Shown here in pieces: positions 50,059 to 59,054 of a DNA stretch of 64,000 nt (the first letter of the stretch is position 1; every line of letters begins with the position of its first letter). Below the pieces are notes generated by a model. It did no database searches, had not been told where the DNA came from, and saw only the letters and a list, made by a program, of their open reading frames with translations. The stretch lies in contig CP150183.1 of NCBI GenBank assembly GCA_037965595.1, forward strand, positions 3,720,001 through 3,784,000, in the 5' to 3' direction. Made by a program: the position numbers and the translations under genes. The stretch comes from Alkalihalobacillus sp. FSL W8-0930 (lineage in GTDB: Bacteria > Bacillota > Bacilli > Bacillales > Bacillaceae_D).

Positions 50059-50598
50059 ACTCAGGTTCATCCCCCGCACAACCTGCGATATCGCTCCCAT
50101 CGTTTGTCTTTTAAAGGAATCTGGCACAGATTGTCCGGTTGGATTTTCGTAGTAATAATAGCTCCCGTTTTCTTCGGGCCAATATCCTAATGTTCGTAAT
50201 GAATTTTCCAATTCGCTAGGTAGTGATGAGGTGTTTGTCTTATTTTTATATAGATCGGTTGGATAGATTTTTACGTCAACATCACCAATCCCCGTCCAGA
50301 CCACAAAAAGATCTTGTTCATCTTGAACAATCCACTGATTTTTGGAATAGAGGGAAATGTGTGTTCCTTCTAGAGCAGAGATCCCATCAAGGTTAATCCC
50401 GTAATTCTGATTGATAAACAGACGAATGTCCTGACCCGAATGGCGTTCTTTTAAAAATTCAGTGAAGGTCTGATCCTGTACGATTTTATCACTTAACTCC
50501 ATTTGATATGCAGCTTGTACCACTTTATGAATATCGGTCGTTTGAATAGGTGGTTCCATTTTCTCTAAGTACTGATCCATCTTTTCTACCTTTTTCAT
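50056..50598 (-). CDS. Hypothetical cytoplasmic protein
   Basis: A 180-residue protein that I do not recognise. It starts MKKVEKMDQYLEKMEPP, is helical in the N-terminal third, and has a tyrosine-rich SYYYYEN segment near the end. No signal peptide or membrane helix is predicted. The ATG at 50598 has GGGGG about 9 nt upstream. It is downstream of murB on the same strand, separated by a terminator, and its stop codon lies in the last unit of the CTTRNTA array. Function unknown. Confidence 0.65.
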   Translation of the reverse strand: MKKVEKMDQYLEKMEPPIQTTDIHKVVQAAYQMELSDKIVQDQTFTEFLKERHSGQDIRLFINQNYGINLDGISALEGTHISLYSKNQWIVQDEQDLFVVWTGIGDVDVKIYPTDLYKNKTNTSSLPSELENSLRTLGYWPEENGSYYYYENPTGQSVPDSFKRQTMGAISQVVRGMNLS

Positions 50599-50651
50599 CA
50601 ATTGGCCCCCATTTAAATGAATGATTGTATGTATCTCCCTTATTTTACTAT

Positions 50652-50683
50652 AAAAAAGAAGCGTAGAGTATATTCTACACTTC
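50652..50683 (-). terminator. Terminator of murB
   Basis: On the minus strand GAAGTGTAGAATA pairs with TACTCTACGCTTC (50683-50658, one mismatch), followed by TTTTTTATAG. Confidence 0.8.
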
Positions 50684-50690
50684 TCCTTCT

Positions 50691-51608
50691 TTATTCAAGA
50701 TCTTCACCAAGCACGATGACTTCGGTATCTAATTCAACATGGAAATTGGTTTTTACTGTTTGTTGGACGAGTTTAATTAAGTCTAGGTAATCTTTTGAAG
50801 TAGCTCCATTAATATTTACAATAAAGCCTGCATGTTTTTTGGAAACCTCGGCTCCACCAATCCTTGTTCCCTGTAGGTTACTGTCTTGAATAAGCTTTCC
50901 TGCAAAATGACCAGGCGGACGCTTAAAGACACTACCACATGAAGGGTACTCGAGTGGCTGTTTCGATTCTCTTGCTTCGGTCAACGCATCCATTTTTGCC
51001 TTGATGACGACTGGATCCCCTACTGTCAGTTTAAACTCACCTTCAAGAATGATGTAATCGTGGCTTTGGAACGTACTCTGTCGATAGCCAAGGTTTAGGT
51101 CTTCCTTTTCAATCGTTAGAATCTCGCCTTCCTGAGTCATAACCGTTGCTCGTTCTAATACCTCAGAGATTTCTCCACCGTATGCCCCTGCATTCATATA
51201 TAAGGCGCCACCCACACTGCCAGGGATCCCACATGCAAATTCAAGACCGGACAAGTTGTGATCCAATGCTTTTCTGGAGGCCCCAATAATCGTTCCGCCG
51301 GCTTGGGCAATCATTTTGTCTCCTTCTATAAAGAGATTTGTTAATTTGCCCATGCCAATCGTCATCCCACGAATGCCACCATCTTTGATAATGACGTTCG
51401 AGCCGCTACCAAGGATTGTGAGTGGCAAGTCGTAGGTCTTACAAAGATCTAACGCTGCTTTTAATTCGTCTATACTCTCAGGTGTCACAAATAGATCGGC
51501 TTTCCCACCCATTCTTGTGTACACATGCGTTCTAAGAGGTTCTGCGAGACATACATTTTCTGATTTTATAGTTGTTGTTAATTCTTGATAAATCGTTTCA
51601 AGGTTCAT
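50691..51608 (-). CDS. murB: UDP-N-acetylenolpyruvoylglucosamine reductase
   Basis: A 305-residue FAD enzyme of peptidoglycan synthesis that reduces UDP-GlcNAc-enolpyruvate to UDP-MurNAc with NADPH. The FAD domain has LGSGSNVIIKDGG and ACGIPGSVGGALYMNAGAYGG; the C-terminal domain has the catalytic serine in CGSVFKRPPGHFAGKLI and GGAEVSKKHAGFIVN. The type IIb pattern matches Bacillus MurB proteins. It stands alone here rather than in a division/mur cluster. Confidence 0.96.
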   Translation of the reverse strand: MNLETIYQELTTTIKSENVCLAEPLRTHVYTRMGGKADLFVTPESIDELKAALDLCKTYDLPLTILGSGSNVIIKDGGIRGMTIGMGKLTNLFIEGDKMIAQAGGTIIGASRKALDHNLSGLEFACGIPGSVGGALYMNAGAYGGEISEVLERATVMTQEGEILTIEKEDLNLGYRQSTFQSHDYIILEGEFKLTVGDPVVIKAKMDALTEARESKQPLEYPSCGSVFKRPPGHFAGKLIQDSNLQGTRIGGAEVSKKHAGFIVNINGATSKDYLDLIKLVQQTVKTNFHVELDTEVIVLGEDLE

Positions 51609-51775
51609 TATACTTGCACCCCATCGTTTAAAATAAACTAATACCTAGTATACAATATGACAGCAGATTGGCTATCGTTCATTTGAATGAATTTTAACTC
51701 TTTACACTGTAAGAAAATAGAATCTTTACATTGGTTAGAACTTTCATCATAACACGGTAGCACGTGCACTTATAG

Positions 51776-52168
51776 TTATCCTTCTTCTATTGGTCTAAGT
51801 TCAGTAAGTACCTCTTTATAAAGATCAATTAGCTCGTTTCCCTGTAACTCTTTGCACAATGCCTCAGCCATAATTGGCTTGAGCGTTTGCTTTAAGGTTT
51901 CTTTATAATCAATATCGGCCTTTTTTACTCCCTCAGGATGAACAACCACACCTTTTTGTCGATGAATAAGTATGTAGCCTTCTTGTTTTAAATGCTGATA
52001 GGCCTTATTCACTGTATGTAAGTTAATCCCAATATCAGAGGCCATCGCACGAACAGACGGTAATGGATCGTTTGGCTGCAGCTCTTTCTTTGCAATACCA
52101 ATCACAATTTGCTGAATGATTTGTGTGTAGATGGCATCCTTCGATTCAAAATCTAACGAAACGTTCAA
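51776..52168 (-). CDS. GntR-family regulator, short YhcF type
   Basis: A 130-residue protein: a GntR winged helix (about 10-75; LPSVRAMASDIGINLHTVNKAYQHL) plus a short C-terminal helix for dimerisation, without an effector domain. Such YhcF/YtrA-type regulators usually control nearby ABC exporters. The start is TTG at 52168 with GGAGG 7 nt upstream. It is divergent from the LytTR regulator/ABC exporter locus, so that locus is probably under dual control. Confidence 0.87.
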   Translation of the reverse strand: MNVSLDFESKDAIYTQIIQQIVIGIAKKELQPNDPLPSVRAMASDIGINLHTVNKAYQHLKQEGYILIHRQKGVVVHPEGVKKADIDYKETLKQTLKPIMAEALCKELQGNELIDLYKEVLTELRPIEEG

Positions 52169-52261
52169 CTCAAAGCCTCCCCATTTTAACTGTTATACTT
52201 ATATTATAACAGATAGAACCAAGAGACAATTATTTTCGAGGAAATAATACAAATTATTAAA

Positions 52262-52289
52262 TTGACATTACTCTCCAATATTGTACGCT
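52262..52289 (+). promoter_or_regulatory. Promoter of the LytTR regulator gene
   Basis: A consensus -35 TTGACA (52262-52267) lies 16 bp before a weak -10 TACGCT (52284-52289), about 40 bp upstream of the start codon and in the divergent region shared with the GntR gene. Confidence 0.5.
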
Positions 52290-52331
52290 TAACAAAAGAC
52301 TACAAGAATGATTGTACAAAGGGGTTACGTC

Positions 52332-53279
52332 ATGACTACTTTCAGCATTGATCAAGACATGATTTCATCTGAATCCATTCCTGCATTTTCTCTAACTACT
52401 AGTGATAAAGAAGTGACAACAGTCTATTGTAATACGGATATGCAAACAGAGATTATTAAAACATTACAAACTCAACTAACTACACCCATCTTTGATCAGA
52501 AGGATGGCTTATATACTCGTTTAACCGTTCAAGAGAATGTTTCCTTTTATCATAAATGGTTCGGATGTAAATTAACGCTTCACGAACTTCTTGTTCAATT
52601 TGAATTAGCCTCCATAGCAAAAAAGCCGTTACATAAATGCTCGGTTTCTGAGGTACGCCGGGTTCATTATATAAAATATCTACTAAGTGCTCCTAGCGCT
52701 ATGGTCTTTATCGAACCCATTCACGGAGTAGACGTTCAGACAACACAAACGTTTATCGCTATGCTTGAACGAATAAAACAAGACACCATTCCAACATTAA
52801 TTTTTGTTTCGAATATGGAGCATGCTCTCCTTTTAGGGGATATCCCTTATAAACTACAACAAAGTGGCTTAAACAAAATTGAAATTGATGAAGAACCAAA
52901 TGAGTTAGAAACAGAAAACGCACCTAAAACCTCATTTGATCATCTATTCAAAATCCCTGCGAAGGTTGATGACAAGATCATTCTATTTGATCCATTAGAG
53001 ATTGATTACATAGAAAGTCAGGACGGGAAAGGTAAGATTGTGATTAATGATCAATCTTACTTGATGGATCTCACTCTTTCAGAGATTGAGAAGAAGTTAA
53101 ATGTGTACGGATTTTATCGGTGCCACAGATCTTATATTGTGAACCTGCAAAAAGTACGTGAAATCATCACTTGGTCAAAAAATGCGTATTCACTTCGAAT
53201 TGATAACAGCGTTCAATCGACGATTCCGTTATCTCGGACAAAGATCCAAGAGATTCAGGAAAGATTTAGCTTACGGTAG
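52332..53279 (+). CDS. LytTR regulator with a degenerate ABC-ATPase-like N-terminal domain
   Basis: A 315-residue protein. The N-terminal 200 residues resemble an ABC ATPase that has lost its catalytic motifs. LYTRLTVQENVSFYHKWFG parallels LYERLTVYDNLKLFCKLYG of the neighbouring ATPase; Walker A is absent, the signature is CSVSEVRRVHYIKYLL and Walker B reads MVFIEPIHGVD. The C-terminal 100 residues are a LytTR DNA-binding domain (IDYIESQDGKGKI, FYRCHRSYIVNL). The ATG at 52332 follows AAAGGGG. It most likely senses or binds the exporter and activates its transcription. Fusions of this sort occur in other Firmicutes but are little studied. Confidence 0.85.
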   Translation: MTTFSIDQDMISSESIPAFSLTTSDKEVTTVYCNTDMQTEIIKTLQTQLTTPIFDQKDGLYTRLTVQENVSFYHKWFGCKLTLHELLVQFELASIAKKPLHKCSVSEVRRVHYIKYLLSAPSAMVFIEPIHGVDVQTTQTFIAMLERIKQDTIPTLIFVSNMEHALLLGDIPYKLQQSGLNKIEIDEEPNELETENAPKTSFDHLFKIPAKVDDKIILFDPLEIDYIESQDGKGKIVINDQSYLMDLTLSEIEKKLNVYGFYRCHRSYIVNLQKVREIITWSKNAYSLRIDNSVQSTIPLSRTKIQEIQERFSLR

Positions 53280-53281
53280 GT

Positions 53282-53352
53282 ACCGTTCATCGAATGAAGC
53301 GAAACATGTATAGAGAAATGGACACCATTCAAACGAAATCTAGGTACCATTC
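53282..53352 (+). promoter_or_regulatory. Direct repeats resembling LytTR sites before the ABC operon
   Basis: ACCGTTC (53282), ACCATTC (53324) and ACCATTC (53346) lie 42 and 22 bp apart, two of the three in the 21-22 bp spacing typical of LytTR direct repeats. A -10-like TATGAT follows at 53409-53414 with no good -35, consistent with an activator-dependent promoter for the ABC genes. Confidence 0.55.
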
Positions 53353-53444
53353 GGCATCTTTTAAGTACATTTCGTACTGAATCGAATGCGACAATCCCTT
53401 GTGCGGTCTATGATAGAAGCAGATAAACAAGGGAGGGCAACAAA

Positions 53445-54293
53445 ATGGAAAACGTAATCGAAGTGAACGGATTAAAGAAAACATTTGGCTCACATACAGC
53501 CATTAAAAATGTAACGCTACATGTTAAAAAAGGAGAAATCTTTGGCTTACTAGGACCAAGTGGATCTGGGAAAACAACAACTAATAAAATACTCACAGGT
53601 GAGTTATCACCAACATCTGGTGAGGTAAACGTACTCGGAATGACATCATCTAAATTTGGATCTGCTTCATTTAGATCAAAGATTGGTATCTTATCTGATA
53701 ATAGTTCTTTATATGAACGACTGACTGTTTATGACAATTTAAAGCTTTTTTGTAAATTGTATGGAGTTCCTGTTTCACAGATTGATGTTCTTTTAAAAGA
53801 AGTTAACTTACAGGATGACGGTTCTCGCATCGTTTCTAAATTATCAAAAGGAATGAAGCAACGTGTTCTACTGGCTAAAGCATTGATTCATAAACCAGAG
53901 CTTGTTTTTCTAGATGAACCAACATCTGCACTAGATCCCGGAAACATGACACACATTCATCGTGGATTGCAACGACTAAACGAAGCCGGAACAACAATAT
54001 TCTTAACAACCCATAATATGGAAGAAGCAACTGAGCTATGTGACCGCGTTGCATTCCTTCATGAAGGTGAGCTCCAGGAAGTGGATAGTCCATCTGCACT
54101 TAGATATAAGTACTCTACAGGAGCATTCCATGTGGAAACGCATGATGGCGAACAAATGGTGATTAAAAACAAACCAGAAAATGCAAACCAGATTCAACAG
54201 CTGATCGCAACCAATCAAGTTAAGTCCATGCATTCAGACCACCCAACGCTTGGCCAAATCTTCTTAAAAGTTACAGGAAAGGAGCTTGTCTAA
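53445..54293 (+). CDS. ABC transporter ATP-binding protein
   Basis: A 282-residue ATPase with Walker A GPSGSGKTT (about 36-44), signature LSKGMKQRVLLAKAL, Walker B LVFLDEPTSALD and H-loop TTHNMEEA. The C-terminal 70 residues form the tail typical of drug- or peptide-exporting ATPases. AAGGGAGGGCAACAAA lies upstream of the ATG. Its stop overlaps the start of the permease by one base, so the pair is coupled. Substrate unknown; the control by GntR and LytTR proteins suggests antimicrobial peptide or lantibiotic defence. Confidence 0.92.
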   Translation: MENVIEVNGLKKTFGSHTAIKNVTLHVKKGEIFGLLGPSGSGKTTTNKILTGELSPTSGEVNVLGMTSSKFGSASFRSKIGILSDNSSLYERLTVYDNLKLFCKLYGVPVSQIDVLLKEVNLQDDGSRIVSKLSKGMKQRVLLAKALIHKPELVFLDEPTSALDPGNMTHIHRGLQRLNEAGTTIFLTTHNMEEATELCDRVAFLHEGELQEVDSPSALRYKYSTGAFHVETHDGEQMVIKNKPENANQIQQLIATNQVKSMHSDHPTLGQIFLKVTGKELV

Positions 54294-54988
54294 TGAATAC
54301 TCAACGCATAGCTGCCATTTTTGAAAAGGATTATAAGGATTTCTTGAAAAATTCATCATTACTTGTTACAGCTGCTATTCCTATCTTCATGGCTCTCCTC
54401 TACAGTCAAATTGATTTTGGTGGTGAGATGACCTTTGCAGTATTTATCGTCGTTGGCATAACATTTTCAGCTGTGACAGCCGGTTCTATGATAACAATGA
54501 TGGCTGAAGAAAAAGAAAAAAATACACTAAGAGGGTTAATTCAATCTCCTGCTTCATTTATTGATATTATTATTGGAAAATGTCTATTGACGAGTGTGGT
54601 AACGATCATCGTTCTTGGCATTTCATTACTTCTTATTGGGTTTGAACCCTTATTAGAAACTAGAATGATCATTGGAACGATTTTAGCTTTTATTTTCTTT
54701 CTTTTTCTTGGCATTGGCGTAGGACTTTTTGCAAAAACACTCGCATCAACTTACGTGTATACTACACCAATCATGTTAGTGTTTGGTTTTACACCGATGT
54801 TTTTAGCAATTGATTTCTTCATAAACAATAAGGTTGCTTCTACAATCATTGAGTATTTTCCGATGATACAGCTTTTAGAAATTGATGAAACGTCCTCATG
54901 GGCTCCGATTGGAATCATTGGAATATGGCTAGTCGCTTCAATTATATTTGCCTTTGTTTTATTCAAGAAAGCTGTAAAAGACGATTAA
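54293..54988 (+). CDS. ABC-2 type permease
   Basis: A 231-residue membrane protein with six hydrophobic segments (first at about 22-40, last at about 205-225). The block GSMITMMAEEKEKNTLRGLIQSPA is the cytosolic loop that typically contacts the ATPase in ABC-2 permeases. Start codon overlaps the ATPase stop. It forms the export channel with the preceding ATPase; the operon ends at the hairpin after it. Confidence 0.9.
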   Translation: MNTQRIAAIFEKDYKDFLKNSSLLVTAAIPIFMALLYSQIDFGGEMTFAVFIVVGITFSAVTAGSMITMMAEEKEKNTLRGLIQSPASFIDIIIGKCLLTSVVTIIVLGISLLLIGFEPLLETRMIIGTILAFIFFLFLGIGVGLFAKTLASTYVYTTPIMLVFGFTPMFLAIDFFINNKVASTIIEYFPMIQLLEIDETSSWAPIGIIGIWLVASIIFAFVLFKKAVKDD

Positions 54989-55004
54989 ACCTTTTTAAGA
55001 CAAA

Positions 55005-55040
55005 ACACACCCGCTCCCCCGAGCGAGTGTGTATTTTTGT
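55005..55040 (+). terminator. Terminator of the LytTR-linked ABC operon
   Basis: ACACACCCGCTC (55005-55016) pairs with GAGCGAGTGTGT (55021-55032; one mismatch), followed by ATTTTTG. Confidence 0.8.
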
Positions 55041-55099
55041 TTAGGCTCATCATCCTAAAGGGTATAGCGCGTAGTACTAGTCAACTTAGGAGGAGATTC

Positions 55100-56641
55100 A
55101 TGATGAGTCAGGTTACTATCCCAAAGTACCCCCACTCGCTTTGGCAGGCAGGGCGTCACAAAGATTCATTCCCAGCCCTTGATCGAGACATTCACGTAGA
55201 TGTTTCGATTATTGGCGGAGGTGTTACAGGCCTTACTTCTGCTTATTTATTAGCGAAGAAAGGGTTAAAGGTTGCGCTAATTGAGGCCGATCAGCTTCTA
55301 AGTGGAACAACAGGGTACACAACTGCTAAGGTCTCTTCTCAACACGGAGCGATTTACCAGAAACTTATTAAACAATTTGGGAAGCGACACGCTCGGTTGT
55401 ATTATGAGGCTAATGAAATGGCATTAACATTTATTAGAGAGACTATTAAAGAAGAACAGATAGATGCAGAGCTTGAAACAAAGGATGCCTTTATCTACGC
55501 TACAAGCACCGACTATGCGAAGGTGATCGAAAAAGAAGTAAAAGCATATGAGAGTTTAGCAATTAATGGAATCTTAGAAGAAGGCGACGTTGGCCTGCCT
55601 TTCAAAGTGAATAAAGCCCTACGCCTTAAGGAACAAGCCCAATTTCATCCAGTTACTTTTTTCAAAGGACTCATCTCAACCATTCTTCAAAATGGCGGTC
55701 AGATCTATGAAGGTACTCGCATTCAGACAGTTAAAGGAACAGATGAACCTAAAGCGGTCACATCGGATGGCCACACGATCACAAGCAAACATTGTATTGT
55801 TAGCACACACTTTCCAATAAATGATAAGACAGGGCTCTATTTCACCCGTCTTCATGCAGAACGATCCTACTGCTTAGCGGTTAAGCCAACGTCTCCTCTC
55901 CCTGATGGAATGTCATTGAACATTGAACCAGGTGGGACATCACTCCGCACTGCGTCTAGTCCAGAGGGAGACCCTTTATTATTAATAGGAGGCGCAGGTC
56001 ACCCTGCAGGGAAAAATGAGGGAAGTCAGTTTCAATCCTATGAAGAGTTACAGCAGTTTGCTGAAAAATGGTTCGGCGTTGAAGCAATCCCTTATCGCTG
56101 GTCATCCCAGGATTTAATTACCCTTGACTCGCTTCCATATATCGGTCAAAATGTGGCTGGCGAACCTCATACCTATGTGGCAACAGGCTTTGGAAAATGG
56201 GGCATGACCAACGGAGTGGCTGCTGCTCTCCTTTTAAGGGACAAAATCCTCGGCGAAGTTCAAGACAATCCTTATCACGTATTATTCGACCCTATGCGTT
56301 CAAAAGTAAAAAAGACAGACATTACTAGCTTTATTAAAGAGAATACAGGAGTGGCCAAGGAGTTTGTAAAAGGTAAAGTACAATCCAGCGATAAGAGCGT
56401 AAGCGACTTAGGACTTGATGAAGGGGCCGTTGTTAAATATAAAGGCAAACAAGCAGGAGCTTACAAAGACAAAGAAGGAAACACATACATTGTCTCAACT
56501 ACCTGTACTCACATGGGCTGTACACTTAATTGGAATGACGCAGAGCGTTCATGGGACTGCCCCTGTCACGGTGGCAGGTTCTCTTATAAAGGGGATGTGT
56601 TAGAAGGCCCACCGGTAAAAGATTTAGAGCGACTAGACTGA
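55100..56641 (+). CDS. FAD-dependent oxidoreductase with C-terminal Rieske domain (YhfW-like)
   Basis: About 513 residues. An N-terminal DAO-type FAD domain (about 10-390) starts with DVSIIGGGVTGLTSAYLLA, and a C-terminal Rieske [2Fe-2S] domain (about 415-510) has CTHMGCTL and CPCHGGRF, giving the C-x-H and C-x2-H ligands. It matches the YhfW type of Bacillus. The electron acceptor and substrate are unknown; family members oxidise amino acids or related compounds. The ATG at 55100 (or 55103) follows TAGGAGGAG. It is a single gene ended by a perfect 15-bp hairpin. Confidence 0.9.
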   Translation: MMSQVTIPKYPHSLWQAGRHKDSFPALDRDIHVDVSIIGGGVTGLTSAYLLAKKGLKVALIEADQLLSGTTGYTTAKVSSQHGAIYQKLIKQFGKRHARLYYEANEMALTFIRETIKEEQIDAELETKDAFIYATSTDYAKVIEKEVKAYESLAINGILEEGDVGLPFKVNKALRLKEQAQFHPVTFFKGLISTILQNGGQIYEGTRIQTVKGTDEPKAVTSDGHTITSKHCIVSTHFPINDKTGLYFTRLHAERSYCLAVKPTSPLPDGMSLNIEPGGTSLRTASSPEGDPLLLIGGAGHPAGKNEGSQFQSYEELQQFAEKWFGVEAIPYRWSSQDLITLDSLPYIGQNVAGEPHTYVATGFGKWGMTNGVAAALLLRDKILGEVQDNPYHVLFDPMRSKVKKTDITSFIKENTGVAKEFVKGKVQSSDKSVSDLGLDEGAVVKYKGKQAGAYKDKEGNTYIVSTTCTHMGCTLNWNDAERSWDCPCHGGRFSYKGDVLEGPPVKDLERLD

Positions 56642-56651
56642 TATAGATGCA

Positions 56652-56692
56652 AAAACACCCCAAACAATATCTAGAAATGTTTGGGGTGTTTT
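56652..56692 (+). terminator. Bidirectional terminator between Rieske oxidoreductase and chemoreceptor genes
   Basis: A 15-bp perfect stem pairs AAAACACCCCAAACA (56652-56666) with 56678-56692. T runs occur on both strands, so it serves both convergent genes. Confidence 0.9.
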
Positions 56693-56701
56693 CAATTTTA
56701 C

Positions 56702-58723
56702 TTACTTAGTTTTGTCTTGTTTTTCTAGCTCAAATCGCAACGCCAAGTCCTGCAGCTCCTCCGCTACTTGCGAAAGGCTTGTAACAGATGCGGCAATTTC
56801 CTGCATCGATGCAAGCTGCTCTTCAGTGGACGCTGTCACGTTTTCAGAGTTGGCTGCAGTCATCTCTGCAATCATAGAAATCTCTTTAAAGGCTTCTATA
56901 AATTGCTTGGTTCCTGCATCAAGGTGCTTGGTTTCCTCATGAACGTTTTGGACGTCGTCTGAGACGCCTTCCATAAATTTCTGTACTACATTAAAGGTAG
57001 TACCCGCTTGGTTCACCACTTCAATTCCTTTTTGTACTTGCTCTGTACTTTCATTCATTTTCAAAGTGGTTTGGTTTGTTTCTTTTTGCACTGACTCAAG
57101 TGTCGATTTGATCACCTTGGCAGAGTCCGCTGATTGTTCGGCAAGCTTGCGAACCTGCTCGGCAACAACGGCAAAGCCTTTTCCTTGCTCGCCTGCACGT
57201 GCTGCTTCAATGGCTGCATTTAAAGCAAGAAGGTTGGTTTGTTCAGCAATTCCCGTAATTTCATCAATGACTTTTGTGACCTCTGTTGCTTTGCTGCCAA
57301 GACCTGTGACACTAATTGAAAGCTCTTCAACCGTTTGCTTTACCTGCTGCATCTGTTGAATGCTACTCGAAATGGCTGTGTGTCCATCTTCTACAGCCTG
57401 TGTGGCCTGCACCGTATTTTGAAGAACCGCATGCGCGCGGCCTGTTACAGATGAGACGCTTTCTGTCATCTTCTTCGTTGCCACGTTTCCTTGTTTGATT
57501 AAGTCTTTTTGTCTGTCTACCTTATGTGCCATTTCCTGCACGTCTGCTGAAATTTGTTCTGTCGCTTTTGTATTTTCCTCTGCACTTGCAGACAGCTCCT
57601 CAGCAGAAGCAGCCACATATTGAGACTTGTCCTGAACCTGTGAAATCATGTTTGCTAGTGATTGTCTCATTGTTTCAAATGCCCTACTCAGACGATTAAT
57701 TTCGTCTTTATCATTATTGGTTGTATTAAATGCTACCCTCAAATCTCCTTCACTCATCTGTTCAGCAGAGTTTGTCAATTTACGAAGAGGTCCAGTAATC
57801 GATCGAACCAACAGCAATACAAGCGCCATTCCAACAACGATTGAAGCCACTGTGACGATTCCCGAAGTGGTTAGGATTGGTTGTGTTGCCTGACCCACTT
57901 CCTTATCAAAGGAAACTGCAACGATCTTCCATCCTGTTTCTGGGTTTGTTAAGAAGGTAAGCGTTGTTGCATCTCCATTAACATTTGAATCCACTTGACC
58001 TGAATCCGACTCTTGAAAAACTTGATATTCTTCACTTGCCTCTTCCCCCACAGTTTCTGTAGGATGGGCAAGATATCGATTCTCTTCATCTAGCAAGAAA
58101 ACGTACCCTTCTTCTCCAATAGAGAGGCTTGAAAATAGCTCGGTTAAGGCATCGAGTGTGATATCAATTCCTGCTACACCTAGTCCGTCATCTGTTGTTT
58201 TCGCAATCGTTGTGACAAGGGAACCTGTTGATGCTGATACATAAGGAGGAGTTATGACGGCCTCACCACTTTGTCCTTCAGCTTGCTGATACCAGGCTCG
58301 TACACGTGGATCATAATCCGCACCTACAGGAGAATCATTAGGAGATTGCATAAAATGCCCCTCCCCTGTTCCTACAAAGGTCAGCTCCACATTCGTTCGC
58401 GAATCTTGAAAATCATCTAAAAGCAATCGTTGCTCTGGTGTATCCTCCAATAAAAAGGAGCCCACGTTACTTGTACTGGCTAGGTAATCGATATTTTCTT
58501 TTTGACTTAAAATAAAACTACTAATTGTATGATTAATAATATATACACTTTCTTCAGCCGACCCCTTCAATTGCTTATCCACGTTCTGACTTGCACTGAG
58601 AAAGGAGATACTCGCAATTAGGAAGCTAGGTATAATGAGTACCAATAAAAAGGAAAGAATGAGTTTAGATTTTAACGACATCTTTAATCCTGCTGGTACA
58701 ACTTTTCTTTTACTGTTTGACAT
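56702..58723 (-). CDS. Methyl-accepting chemotaxis protein with dCache sensor
   Basis: A 673-residue transmembrane chemoreceptor. A first membrane helix lies at about 20-45, followed by an extracellular dCache domain (about 50-290; [14 protein letters not shown] and [10 protein letters not shown]), a second helix at about 295-315, HAMP (about 317-370) and the signalling domain (about 390-670) with the conserved hairpin [19 protein letters not shown]. The dCache pocket residues suggest an amino-acid or small-acid ligand. Start is uncertain: ATG at 58723, or the ATG 14 codons on ([11 protein letters not shown]), which has AGGA upstream. It stands alone. Confidence 0.93.
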   Translation of the reverse strand: MSNSKRKVVPAGLKMSLKSKLILSFLLVLIIPSFLIASISFLSASQNVDKQLKGSAEESVYIINHTISSFILSQKENIDYLASTSNVGSFLLEDTPEQRLLLDDFQDSRTNVELTFVGTGEGHFMQSPNDSPVGADYDPRVRAWYQQAEGQSGEAVITPPYVSASTGSLVTTIAKTTDDGLGVAGIDITLDALTELFSSLSIGEEGYVFLLDEENRYLAHPTETVGEEASEEYQVFQESDSGQVDSNVNGDATTLTFLTNPETGWKIVAVSFDKEVGQATQPILTTSGIVTVASIVVGMALVLLLVRSITGPLRKLTNSAEQMSEGDLRVAFNTTNNDKDEINRLSRAFETMRQSLANMISQVQDKSQYVAASAEELSASAEENTKATEQISADVQEMAHKVDRQKDLIKQGNVATKKMTESVSSVTGRAHAVLQNTVQATQAVEDGHTAISSSIQQMQQVKQTVEELSISVTGLGSKATEVTKVIDEITGIAEQTNLLALNAAIEAARAGEQGKGFAVVAEQVRKLAEQSADSAKVIKSTLESVQKETNQTTLKMNESTEQVQKGIEVVNQAGTTFNVVQKFMEGVSDDVQNVHEETKHLDAGTKQFIEAFKEISMIAEMTAANSENVTASTEEQLASMQEIAASVTSLSQVAEELQDLALRFELEKQDKTK

Positions 58724-58934
58724 ATGGTGTGGTCCCCATTCCTAAAGTTTCATCTACACATGTCCATTTGAGACAAACATGTATTACTTCATCTATCGGA
58801 CGGTATTCAACCACTTTTTATAGATGTTACGGCCACCGAATCAATCTTTTTTGTGAAAACGTCACCTTCTGTAAAAAGGTTGTTTGAATGGTGAATTTAT
58901 AGGCTATCAGATGTTAAAAAGGAGGAGCATTCCC

Positions 58935-59054
58935 ATGCACCCACCAGAAAACGAACGGCTTAAAGACCCGAAAAAGCCGTCCTATAAAAAGCTACTTATC
59001 GCCCTTTTTCTAGGAAAGCTCTCTGCAGTTGTATTTGTTCAATGTGTGATCTAA
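58935..59054 (+). CDS. 39-residue putative membrane peptide
   Basis: ATG at 58935 follows AAAAAGGAGGAGC, one of the strongest ribosome sites in the window. The product starts MHPPENERLKDPKKPSYKKL and continues into a single hydrophobic stretch IALFLGKLSAVVFVQCVI at its end. The last four bases overlap the end of the convergent LysR gene. No family is known to me. The charged N-terminus and C-terminal helix suggest a tail-anchored membrane peptide. It is the only gene in an otherwise empty 330-bp gap; 58724-58934 shows nothing I can identify. Confidence 0.65.
   Translation: MHPPENERLKDPKKPSYKKLLIALFLGKLSAVVFVQCVI

Noticed and set aside
57066-57359. Antisense open frames over the chemoreceptor signalling domain
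   Set aside because: They are by-products of the biased codon use of the well-supported MCP gene on the other strand.
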